A stretch of 17,978 nucleotides of DNA from JAUUZQ01 sp964538375 (GTDB lineage Bacteria; Bacteroidota; Bacteroidia; Bacteroidales; GCA-2748055): NCBI GenBank assembly GCA_964538375.1, contig CAZIFQ010000047.1, positions 1-17,978 of the forward strand, written 5' to 3'. Below the pieces are notes generated by a model. The model was given only the letters and a program-made list of their open reading frames with translations. It did not search any database and had not been told where the DNA came from. Below, in pieces: positions 6,326-13,484 of this stretch (position 1 is the stretch's first letter; each line of letters begins with the position of its first letter). Made by a program: the position numbers and the translations under genes.

Positions 6326-8332
6326 GTGAGGAAATTAACAGGATACATATCGATCGTGTTTTTCATTGTAATTTTCGGTTGTGCACAACAAGGCGCTCCG
6401 ACCGGAGGGCCGAAAGACGAAGACCCCCCAAGCTTGCTTAAGGCAGAACCACAAAACTACTCCACAAATTTCGAAGCGAAGAAGATCATGCTCACTTTTG
6501 ATGAATTCCTGGATATGGGAAATTTCACCCAGGAGTTAGTTGTTTCTCCCCCTATGGATGAAAAGCCGGAAATTAAGCTGCGCAACAAAACACTTATTAT
6601 TGAATTTGAAGAAAAGCTTAAGGAAAAAATTACTTACACCTTTAATTTTGGAGAGGGGATTAAAGATTTGAACGAAAGGAATGTTCTTTTGAATTTTGAA
6701 TACGTGTTCTCAACTGGCGATTACCTGGATTCCCTTTCGATAAAAGGAAGACTAAAAAACGCTTTTGATCTTACAATTCCGGAATCTCCAATATATGTAA
6801 TGCTATATACAGAGCAGATAGATTCTCTACCCCTGATAACGATACCTTACTATGTTGGAAGGGCAGACAAGGAAGGAAATTTTGCCGTAAATAACCTGCG
6901 GCCAAATGACTATAAACTTTTTGTGCTGAAAGATGGAAATAATAACTTTCTGTTTGATCAACCCGCCGAAGAAATTGCTTTTTTAGACAGCAGCGTATTA
7001 GTGGATGCAGCATATTTTAAAACGTTATTGCTTGAATCCGGCAAATATGACTCTTCAGATTTTGTGCAGGATACTATTCCGCTTGCTATTGACACAACAG
7101 GACTAACGGCCGATACAATTGCCATGATATTGGATTCACTGGAACAAGCCAAGCCAGACATCAACTCTATTTATGTTGATCTGTTTATGTTTACAGAAGA
7201 CCCGGTTAATCAATTTATTACAGATTATTCAAGAGAAGATCCTGAGAAAATTGAATTATTGTTTAATCTTCCAATGACAGATAGCTTTGCCTTTTCTCCT
7301 GTTTTTCCTGAAACGCTTAACGCAGAAGATTTTATTACAGATTTTGGGACCACAAGAGACACATTAATCTTGTGGGCAGCGGATACCATTACCGCGGGTT
7401 TGGACACCATTAATCTTAAACTGTCTTATACGGTTAAGGATACAATGTTTATGGATGTGTTGAAAAACGACACGCTCTCTTTTGTATTTAAAAAACCCAC
7501 TAAAAAGAGTGGCTCAAAGAACAATAAGGAAGAGAAAGAAAAAGCACCAGAAGTTTTAAAAGTGAGTACACTCAGAAATGGAGGAAAGCAAAATTTACAT
7601 CAGAAATTACAATTTACCCTGGATGTTCCTATGGGCGACATAGACACATCAAAATTTAGCTTCTTCATTATTCCGGACACGGTAGAAATACCAATAAGCG
7701 TATTCCCTGTTCTCGACACAAATAGCCTATATAAAGCAGAGATTGACTTTAAATGGCCCGAGGAGACTACATATAAAATGACACTTTTGCCGGGAGCGAT
7801 TAAAGATATCTATGGAACAACTCATGATACCATGAATATCAAATTCAACACTAAGCTGGTTTCCGATTATGGAAAAATAATGATAAACCTTACAAATGTT
7901 GAGGATGCTGTATTGATACAACTATTTAAAAAGGATAAGCTGTTAAGAACCAGGAAGATTACCGAATCCGGACAATATGTGTTAGAATACCTTGAGCCGG
8001 CAACTTATCAGATTAAATATGTTCACGACAAGAATTTAAACGGAAAATGGGATACCGGAAAATATATGGAGAAAAAACAACCGGAAAAGGTGGAGTTTTT
8101 CCCGAAGGATATTAGTGTAAGAGCAAACTGGGATCATGATGTTGATTATGAGATGGGATCTAATGATACATTCCCTGCCGGTAAAGAAGAAACTGAAGAG
8201 GCGCCAGATGATTCAGGAAGGAATCAAAATATCAATATGAGGCAAGATGATTCTTTTGACACCGGAGGTAATTCAGGAACACAAAGAAACAGATCATCAG
8301 GAGGGGTGGATACTTCAAGATTAAAAAGATAA
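6326..8332 (+). CDS. Large Ig-like (SbsA/Big_5) domain lipoprotein
   Basis: A 668-residue predicted lipoprotein. Residues 1-18 form a signal peptide and Cys19 lies in the lipobox 'VIFGC'. Directly after it comes 'GAPTGGPKDEDPP', typical of a Bacteroidota family of surface or periplasmic lipoproteins with an N-terminal SbsA/Big_5 Ig-like domain (about 35-130; 'KIMLTFDEFLDM...VVSPP...YTFNFGEGIKDLNE'). The middle contains further beta-rich segments and a prealbumin-like stretch ('KDGNNNFLFD', repeated in style as 'HDKNLNGKWDTGK' near 570). A Lys/Glu-rich linker lies near 390-405, and the last 50 residues are Asp/Ser/Asn-rich and probably disordered. The GTG at 6326 is preferred because it gives the complete signal peptide and has AGGA 5 bases upstream. 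Role unknown; family members are found beside envelope genes. It is transcribed away from lgt. Confidence 0.85.
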   Translation: MRKLTGYISIVFFIVIFGCAQQGAPTGGPKDEDPPSLLKAEPQNYSTNFEAKKIMLTFDEFLDMGNFTQELVVSPPMDEKPEIKLRNKTLIIEFEEKLKEKITYTFNFGEGIKDLNERNVLLNFEYVFSTGDYLDSLSIKGRLKNAFDLTIPESPIYVMLYTEQIDSLPLITIPYYVGRADKEGNFAVNNLRPNDYKLFVLKDGNNNFLFDQPAEEIAFLDSSVLVDAAYFKTLLLESGKYDSSDFVQDTIPLAIDTTGLTADTIAMILDSLEQAKPDINSIYVDLFMFTEDPVNQFITDYSREDPEKIELLFNLPMTDSFAFSPVFPETLNAEDFITDFGTTRDTLILWAADTITAGLDTINLKLSYTVKDTMFMDVLKNDTLSFVFKKPTKKSGSKNNKEEKEKAPEVLKVSTLRNGGKQNLHQKLQFTLDVPMGDIDTSKFSFFIIPDTVEIPISVFPVLDTNSLYKAEIDFKWPEETTYKMTLLPGAIKDIYGTTHDTMNIKFNTKLVSDYGKIMINLTNVEDAVLIQLFKKDKLLRTRKITESGQYVLEYLEPATYQIKYVHDKNLNGKWDTGKYMEKKQPEKVEFFPKDISVRANWDHDVDYEMGSNDTFPAGKEETEEAPDDSGRNQNINMRQDDSFDTGGNSGTQRNRSSGGVDTSRLKR

Positions 8333-8345
8333 AAGCTATAGAGTT

Positions 8346-9305
8346 TTATTCCAGCTCTTTCCACATCAGTGCAGCAGCTCCTAGAACAGCAATGTTTTTT
8401 CCAACCAATGCAGATGGCAGCAGTTTTACTTTTCCTTTAAAGATATCCAGCAAGTTTTCTTCCATGGCCTTTTTTGTTGGATCAAGAATCCATTTTCCGG
8501 CTTGCGCCAATCCACCAAAAAAGAAAATAGCTTCAGGGCTTATGTGTGCTACGGTATCGGCAAGACTTCTTCCTAATAATTTGCCGGTTTTTTGAAAAGC
8601 TTTTACAGCAATAGGATCTCCGGCTTCAGCGGCAACAGTTACTTGCTTCGGATCTAAATCATTGAAACAAGATTCCCTGAAGCATGAATCACTGGTTTCG
8701 CTTGCCAGCAATTCAAATATTGTACGCCGTAGCCCGGATGCTGATACATAGGCCTCAAGACATCCTCTTTTTCCGCATCCGCATTTTCGTCCATTGGGAA
8801 TTACGTTTACGTGACCAAGCTCTCCGGCAAAACCATCATGACCATACACCAGGTCACCATTCACCACCAAACCACTTCCTAATCCGGTTCCCAGGGTAAT
8901 CATCACAAAATTTTTCATTCCCTTTGCTCCTCCAAAGATCATCTCGCCAAGTGCAGCTGCATTGGCATCGTTGGTTAGGATTGCAGGAAAGCCAAGATGT
9001 TTTTCTATCATCTCTGATAATCTTACAACACCTTTCCATTTAAGATTTGGAGCATTTTCGATACATCCTGTATAGTAATTTCCGTTTGGGGCACCCACAC
9101 CCACACCTTTGATCTCAAAATGGTAATCGGAACTTGCCATTTGCGTATCCAGGTGCTTTTTAAATTCAGTTACAAATTCTTCTGCCGTATCATGAGTATC
9201 TGTTGGAATTGAATTTTCCAGAAAAAGATTGCCCTTCTTATCAACAAGTCCATATTTTGTAAATGTTCCTCCAATATCAATACCAACAACAACTTGTTTC
9301 TTCAT
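8346..9305 (-). CDS. ROK-family sugar kinase, glucokinase-like
   Basis: A 319-residue ROK protein, the usual length for a ROK kinase without a DNA-binding domain. The N-terminal phosphate loop reads 'DIGGTFTKYG' (from D10), the catalytic motif is 'NDANAAALGE' (Asp113), and the second phosphate loop is 'ITLGTGLGSG'. The ROK zinc site is complete: H165 in 'GELGHVN' and C175, C177, C182 in 'CGCGKRGCLE'. The absence of an N-terminal helix-turn-helix excludes a ROK repressor. It would phosphorylate glucose, or a related hexose such as N-acetylglucosamine or N-acetylmannosamine, using ATP in the cytoplasm; the sugar cannot be settled from motifs. It stands alone, convergent with the Ig-like lipoprotein gene (13 bases between the stops) and divergent from the stress-protein gene. 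Confidence 0.92.
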   Translation of the reverse strand: MKKQVVVGIDIGGTFTKYGLVDKKGNLFLENSIPTDTHDTAEEFVTEFKKHLDTQMASSDYHFEIKGVGVGAPNGNYYTGCIENAPNLKWKGVVRLSEMIEKHLGFPAILTNDANAAALGEMIFGGAKGMKNFVMITLGTGLGSGLVVNGDLVYGHDGFAGELGHVNVIPNGRKCGCGKRGCLEAYVSASGLRRTIFELLASETSDSCFRESCFNDLDPKQVTVAAEAGDPIAVKAFQKTGKLLGRSLADTVAHISPEAIFFFGGLAQAGKWILDPTKKAMEENLLDIFKGKVKLLPSALVGKNIAVLGAAALMWKELE

Positions 9306-9318
9306 GGGATAAATTTTT
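9304..9318. repeat. 15-base direct repeat, copy 1
   Basis: ATGGGATAAATTTTT occurs here and again, without mismatch, at 9470-9484. This copy overlaps the first two bases of the ROK kinase start codon; the second lies 59 bases upstream of the universal stress protein start. The copies enclose 151 bases without terminal inverted repeats or a recognisable gene. Confidence 0.6.
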
Positions 9319-9325
9319 GAGTAAG

Positions 9326-9333
9326 CAAATATA
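9326..9333 (-). promoter_or_regulatory. Candidate -7 promoter element for the ROK kinase
   Basis: On the minus strand this reads TATATTTG, an exact TAnnTTTG match, 20 bases upstream of the kinase ATG. That implies a short leader of about 15 bases. No convincing -33 element is seen. Confidence 0.4.
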
Positions 9334-9467
9334 ATAAATTAGAAGATGTTTATTGCTCTTTTTGGGGTCACGAAATAAATCCATGATATCTGCTTAACCA
9401 AGGTATCGGCAAAAGGTCAAAGGATAGAATTTTTTCATTTATTCTCATGTCTCTGTGCTAAAAATAT

Positions 9468-9497
9468 TGATGGGATAAATTTTTCGTTGTACATTTA
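9468..9497 (+). promoter_or_regulatory. Candidate promoter for the usp-ispD unit
   Basis: A TTG at 9468-9470 is followed after 19 bases by TACATTTA (9490-9497), which matches the Bacteroidota -7 TAnnTTTG in 7 of 8 positions. The spacing fits the -33/-7 arrangement and leaves a leader of about 40 bases before the ATG at 9543. The TTG overlaps copy 2 of the 15-base direct repeat. Confidence 0.35.
9470..9484. repeat. 15-base direct repeat, copy 2
   Basis: This copy matches 9304-9318 exactly and lies inside the candidate promoter of the usp-ispD unit. Confidence 0.6.
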
Positions 9498-9542
9498 TGG
9501 CTATATTGATTATTATTAGCAGAATCAAAAAAATACATTACG

Positions 9543-10394
9543 ATGAAAAATTTTATTGTACCCATCGATTTTTCACAAGAATCTTTAAGTGGACTCAACT
9601 TAGCAATTCTTTTCTCACAAAAACAAACCGTTAATATACAGATGGTTAATGTTATCACTTCTGTGTCAGATAACCTGCAAAGCACAAAAACAGAAGGAGA
9701 AAAGTTCGCAGAGAAAAAGTTCAAAAAGCTTATTGAAGAATATGAACCGAAGCTGGGGAATGATTCAAAGCTAAGGTATATCATTAAGTTCGGGAAAGTA
9801 TACAAAGAGATTGTAAACCAGGTAAATTCATATAAAGACTCGGTTGTTTCTGCTTCAACTCATGGGGCTTCAGGATTTGAAGAACTTTTTGTGGGGAGTA
9901 ATGCATTGAAAACCATGTCAGCTTCAACACGCCCGTTTTTTGCTATAAGGATAGACGCTCCAAAGAAAATTAAAAAGATTGTTTTACCCATAAAACTTCT
10001 TGCAGATACGCGGCAGAAATTTCCGATAGCAGCAAATATTGCTGAATTGTTTGGCGCGGAAGTACATGTTGTTACCGTTTCAACCAAAAACAATAAAAGA
10101 GACCTTCAGCGACTTCATTCCTATAGCAACCAGTGTGTTGGGTATTTAAAGTACAGAAAAATATCGACGGTAACCAGCACAGTAATTGGAGACAGTTTGC
10201 CCACGCTTACTCTAAATTATGCCGAGGCGGTAGGCGCAGACCTGATTATCATGATGTCCAGCGCTATTGATAAATGGAATGTGGTTCTGGGTAGCTATGC
10301 ACAACAGATGGTTAATAAATCACACCTGCCGTTATTGGCTGTTAAACCTATGCCAAGACAGCTTCCAACAGGATTTAGCGCGTTTGGTGGTTAG
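9543..10394 (+). CDS. Tandem-domain universal stress protein
   Basis: A 283-residue cytoplasmic protein with two UspA domains. The first (about 1-140) starts with 'KNFIVPIDFSQESLSGLNLA' and ends with an ATP-binding-type motif, 'STHGASGFEELFVGSNA'. The second (about 148-275) starts with 'KKIVLPIKLLADTRQ' and ends with 'VVLGSYAQQMVNKSHLPLL', a weaker version of the same motif in which the first glycines are replaced ('SSAIDKWN'). So the N-terminal domain probably binds nucleotide and the C-terminal one may not. Two-domain Usp proteins of this length are common in Bacteroidota; they respond to stress and starvation, but their biochemical action is mostly undefined. The gene ends 9 bases before ispD, so both are probably on one transcript. 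Confidence 0.88.
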   Translation: MKNFIVPIDFSQESLSGLNLAILFSQKQTVNIQMVNVITSVSDNLQSTKTEGEKFAEKKFKKLIEEYEPKLGNDSKLRYIIKFGKVYKEIVNQVNSYKDSVVSASTHGASGFEELFVGSNALKTMSASTRPFFAIRIDAPKKIKKIVLPIKLLADTRQKFPIAANIAELFGAEVHVVTVSTKNNKRDLQRLHSYSNQCVGYLKYRKISTVTSTVIGDSLPTLTLNYAEAVGADLIIMMSSAIDKWNVVLGSYAQQMVNKSHLPLLAVKPMPRQLPTGFSAFGG

Positions 10395-10403
10395 AAAAAT
10401 TCT

Positions 10404-11063
10404 ATGAATTCAGTAGTTATTGTTGCAGGGGGATCTGGGGCCAGGATGGAATCAGTAATTCCAAAGCAGTTTATGGAAATTAATGGGAAGCCATTGATTT
10501 TATGGACAATTGACAAATTTCTTTTATTTGACAGTTTCATAAAAATAATTATTGTCCTCCCCTCAAATCAATTGATTATTTGGCAGTCGATTATTGACAA
10601 ATTTCCAGAGTATAAGAGACTTGTTACGACTACCGGAGGAGCAACAAGATTTCATTCAGTCATTCGTGGACTGGAGCACATATCACAAAATGAAGTGGTG
10701 GGAATTCATGATGCAGTAAGGCCCCTGGTTAGTTTGGGCACGATTAAACGCAGCTATGAAATGGCTGTATTGAAAAACAGCGCTATTCCTGTTATCGACA
10801 TAGAAGACTCTTTAAGGAAAACATTGACAACAGGCAATGAAATTATAGATCGAAATATTATTAAAAGAGTTCAGACACCACAAGTTTTTAAGGCAGAGAA
10901 ATTGATTACCGCTTACGAGAATGTTTTGGAAAAAAACTTCACAGATGATGCTTCAGTGTTTGAGTCTTATTTTGGAAGCGTTCAGCTGGTCAGGGGCAAC
11001 AAGGAAAATATTAAGATTACCTATCCTGCTGATATAAAAATTGCAGAAGCAATATTAAGTTAA
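10404..11063 (+). CDS. ispD: 2-C-methyl-D-erythritol 4-phosphate cytidylyltransferase
   Basis: IspD joins CTP and 2-C-methyl-D-erythritol 4-phosphate to give 4-diphosphocytidyl-2-C-methyl-D-erythritol, the third step of the MEP isoprenoid pathway. The 219-residue protein shows the CTP-binding loop 'AGGSGARM' (R14) and 'IPKQF' (K21), matching E. coli R20 and K27. It also has 'TGGATRFHSV', 'GIHDAVRPLV', 'VQTPQVF', 'FTDDASV' and the C-terminal 'GNKENIKITYPADI' block. All catalytic and binding motifs are intact and the length is normal. It follows the universal stress protein by 9 bases and converges with the DUF2807 gene, whose stop lies 6 bases away. IspG of the same pathway is also in this window, but in a separate minus-strand unit. 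No ispF is fused or adjacent. Confidence 0.95.
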   Translation: MNSVVIVAGGSGARMESVIPKQFMEINGKPLILWTIDKFLLFDSFIKIIIVLPSNQLIIWQSIIDKFPEYKRLVTTTGGATRFHSVIRGLEHISQNEVVGIHDAVRPLVSLGTIKRSYEMAVLKNSAIPVIDIEDSLRKTLTTGNEIIDRNIIKRVQTPQVFKAEKLITAYENVLEKNFTDDASVFESYFGSVQLVRGNKENIKITYPADIKIAEAILS

Positions 11064-11069
11064 ATAAGC

Positions 11070-11777
11070 TTACTCAATCATTGGATTTGTTTTGTAGCTG
11101 GCTATTTCCCCACCCAGTGAAGTTTTTGTGCTGGAGATTTGAGGATCTCCAATATATCCAATGAATCCCGATGTGCTTGCCAGAACTTTAATTTTTCTTT
11201 TCGCCCTTACCTTTATCTGTGCTCCTGAGGACGCCTTAGCATACGTATCTTCGCATTCAAGATCATAAGCCAGGTAATTTCCCCCGGTATTGGCCACAAC
11301 ATTTTGTGATTCAGTTTTGCCATATAGGATGATATCTGATAACTGGGTAACCTTTGCATCAATAAACTTTGCATCAACAGAAAGTTCAATCTTTCCCCCG
11401 GAAAACACTTTCAATTCAAGTTCTTTAGATTTTAAATCTTGCCTGGAATTGATAAGCGCTCCACTTGCTGCTGTTAAATGGGTAAGCATTGAATAAGGAA
11501 GTTTTATTGAAATCTCATTCTCTTTTTTCAAGTCGGGCCTGGTTTTGATTTTTAGCTTCCCATTTTTTATTTCATACTCAACTTCTTCGGGCTGACCGTT
11601 TCTGGCCGTAATAGTCATTTCATGAGACCTTGAAGGAACCAGCTCAATGTTAACGCTACCTGAAACATACAGAGAGGTAAATTCTTCCAACGTAACTGCT
11701 ATCCGGTTTTGACCATTCAACTGTGTTGCGAAACTTGTAAAGAAAACGGAAATTATAATTAGAAAGAGTTTTTTCAT
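11070..11777 (-). CDS. Exported DUF2807 (auto-transporter adhesin head GIN) protein
   Basis: A 235-residue protein with a signal peptide ('MKKLFLIIISVFFTSFATQL', cleavage likely near residue 22) and no lipobox. The rest is one beta-rich domain of the DUF2807/head-GIN type: 'LEEFTSLYVSGSVNIELVPS' at the start, 'ASGALINS', 'FSGGKIELSVDA', then a regular ladder of short strands ending in 'ASSGAQIKVRA' and 'ASTSGFIGYIGDP'. Such proteins form right-handed beta-solenoids on the periplasmic or outer face of Bacteroidota cells; their role is not established despite the adhesin name. It stands alone, convergent with ispD, with a TAnnTTTG-like element 43 bases upstream. Confidence 0.87.
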   Translation of the reverse strand: MKKLFLIIISVFFTSFATQLNGQNRIAVTLEEFTSLYVSGSVNIELVPSRSHEMTITARNGQPEEVEYEIKNGKLKIKTRPDLKKENEISIKLPYSMLTHLTAASGALINSRQDLKSKELELKVFSGGKIELSVDAKFIDAKVTQLSDIILYGKTESQNVVANTGGNYLAYDLECEDTYAKASSGAQIKVRAKRKIKVLASTSGFIGYIGDPQISSTKTSLGGEIASYKTNPMIE

Positions 11778-11819
11778 TTTTATAAATATTAATCGGTACT
11801 ACCAACACCTAATTTGATG

Positions 11820-11827
11820 CAAAATTA
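11820..11827 (-). promoter_or_regulatory. Candidate -7 promoter element for the DUF2807 gene
   Basis: The minus strand reads TAATTTTG, an exact TAnnTTTG match, 42 bases before the ATG at 11777, giving a leader of roughly 35 bases. A -33 element is not evident. Confidence 0.38.
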
Positions 11828-11928
11828 CATTTTTAATAACTAGTTGTGGACTATAATTATTGCTATATATAAATTATTGTCCTTCTCAAGTATTTCTGCA
11901 AATTCATGTCTTTTGTGCTTACCGAAGA

Positions 11929-11936
11929 TATTTTTG
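11929..11936 (+). promoter_or_regulatory. Candidate -7 promoter element for the Omp85-kinase pair
   Basis: TATTTTTG matches TAnnTTTG exactly, 81 bases before the ATG at 12018. The nearest TTG (11913-11915) is too close for a usual -33 element, so the call is weak. The 240-base gap shows nothing else beyond AT-rich DNA. Confidence 0.3.
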
Positions 11937-12017
11937 TTAACGACAAAGGATTCTATTGTAGGGCCTTTAAGAATCAAAAAATCTGTATTACCTTGCAAGC
12001 CCGTTGAATAGAAGGAA

Positions 12018-13484
12018 ATGAGAAAAGTAGTTTTAGTAATTGGATTCCTGTTTTTATGGATTCCTGAAATCAATTTGTTTGCCCAGGGCAGCGACAGTAT
12101 TCCTGCCACAAAATTGTTTATCAGGGATATCATAATCGAGGGAAATAAAGTAACCAAGGAAAAAATATTTATACGGGAACTGATATTTCATCAAGGAGAC
12201 ACGATCGAAAAAATGGATCTTCTTCCCGCTTTAGAGCAGAGCAAGGAGAACCTTCTGAATCTTTCCATTTTCAATTTTGTGTCGTTAGATGTGCAGCACT
12301 ATCCCGGAAACAAAATAGATGTAATTATCACAGTTACAGAGCGATGGTATATATGGCCAACTCCAATTTTGGAAATGGCTGACAGAAACTTCAGCGCCTT
12401 TTTAGAGGATTTTGACTGGACACATACAAATTACGGCCTCTGGCTGAAGTGGAACAATTTCCGGGGAAGAAACGAACTGCTCTCTGCTAAGGTGCGGCTA
12501 GGATATAAAGAGCAATACTTGCTGGAATATGAAAAACCAAATATTGGCATCAATCAAAACCATAAGATTGCCTTTGGATATAGTTTTATGCGACAGCACA
12601 GGGTAAACTATCAAACCCTGGACAATAAGCCGGTATATTATAAGAAGTTTCCTGAGTATGCCCTGAACCTGGGCGATGCATATCTCGCGTATACTTATAG
12701 ACCCGGTCTTTACTCCAAGCACAAATTGAGGGCCCATTTTCTTTATGATTGGCTTGGTGATTCCGTGAGCACATTAAATCCAAATTATTTTGGTGAGGGG
12801 AAAGACACCCTGAAGGGTTTCCGCCTGGATTATGTGTTCAATTATGATATCAGAGACTCAAAGGTATACCCGCTTGATGGTCATGCTTTTAAGGTCAAGG
12901 TACAACGCTATGGTTTTGGAATAATCAAAGACTATCCCTATAATAACTGGCTACTCGAAGGAACTTCTTTTTATCATAAAAAACTTAGCAATAAGATATA
13001 CATTGCCAATGTTACAAGGGCTAAGATTTCCTCCAATAAGGAAGTCCCATTTATACAACAAAAGGCACTGGGTTATGCTGAATATATGACAGGATATGAG
13101 CGCTTTGTAATTGATGGCTCGGATTTTTTTATCAGTAAATTCATTACAAAATTTCAGATATTGAAGCCCACTTCCTTTCAACTTCCTCTTATCAAAGCCA
13201 AACAATTTAATAAGGTTCACCTTGCCATATACATGAATGTTCTTGCTGATATTGGTTATGTCAACAATAAAAGTTCATATCTGGATCCTTCAAATGACAT
13301 GGCACTGGATCCCTCAAACTACATGGCAAATGAGCTGCAGTATAGTTTTGGTATAGGACTGGATTTTGTAACCTATTATGATAAAGTATTCAGGATGGAA
13401 TATTCCATAAACAGGTATGTAAAAGACGGACCGGAATTTCGAGGATTCTTTTTTCATTTAGAAACACCTTTTTTCCGATGGTAA
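12018..13484 (+). CDS. POTRA-containing Omp85/BamA-like outer-membrane protein
   Basis: A 488-residue predicted outer-membrane protein. Residues 1-23 form a signal peptide ending in 'NLFAQ'. Residues about 33-112 resemble one POTRA domain ('LFIRDIIIEGNKVTKEKIFI', then 'LLNLSIFNFVSLDV' and 'IDVIITVTERW'). From about 140 onward come alternating amphipathic strands typical of a 16-stranded barrel, ending in an aromatic C-terminal residue ('FFFHLETPFFRW') as BAM substrates do. With one POTRA and about 350 barrel residues it is much shorter than BamA (about 800, five POTRAs) and lacks a TamA-like layout. It may be an accessory Omp85 protein for export or insertion of particular envelope proteins. 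A duplicated 8-residue segment lies at about 422-437. The stop overlaps the ATG of the histidine kinase by 7 bases. Confidence 0.82.
   Translation: MRKVVLVIGFLFLWIPEINLFAQGSDSIPATKLFIRDIIIEGNKVTKEKIFIRELIFHQGDTIEKMDLLPALEQSKENLLNLSIFNFVSLDVQHYPGNKIDVIITVTERWYIWPTPILEMADRNFSAFLEDFDWTHTNYGLWLKWNNFRGRNELLSAKVRLGYKEQYLLEYEKPNIGINQNHKIAFGYSFMRQHRVNYQTLDNKPVYYKKFPEYALNLGDAYLAYTYRPGLYSKHKLRAHFLYDWLGDSVSTLNPNYFGEGKDTLKGFRLDYVFNYDIRDSKVYPLDGHAFKVKVQRYGFGIIKDYPYNNWLLEGTSFYHKKLSNKIYIANVTRAKISSNKEVPFIQQKALGYAEYMTGYERFVIDGSDFFISKFITKFQILKPTSFQLPLIKAKQFNKVHLAIYMNVLADIGYVNNKSSYLDPSNDMALDPSNYMANELQYSFGIGLDFVTYYDKVFRMEYSINRYVKDGPEFRGFFFHLETPFFRW
13281..13328 (+). repeat. 24-base in-frame tandem duplication in the Omp85 gene
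   Basis: Positions 13281-13304 and 13305-13328 are adjacent near-identical copies differing at 3 bases. Each encodes LDPSN(D/Y)MA. The period is a multiple of three, so the frame is kept. The Asp/Ser/Asn/Pro composition suggests a surface loop of the barrel. Confidence 0.85.

Noticed and set aside
8333..8345. Terminator between the Ig-like lipoprotein and ROK genes
   Set aside because: ATAAAA and TTTTAT face each other around CTATAG, but the inner bases do not pair and no G-C-rich stem exists.
9319..9469. Small mobile element between the 15-base direct repeats
   Set aside because: No terminal inverted repeats or coding capacity are seen in the enclosed 151 bases, and 15 bases is long for a target duplication.
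9458..9805. 115-codon minus-strand open frame over the universal stress protein
   Set aside because: It is antisense to a gene with clear UspA motifs, and its translation is low-complexity Phe/Ser-rich sequence.
11840..12157. 105-codon minus-strand open frame over the Omp85 gene start
   Set aside because: It overlaps the signal peptide and POTRA-coding region of a well-supported gene and has no recognisable motif or start context.
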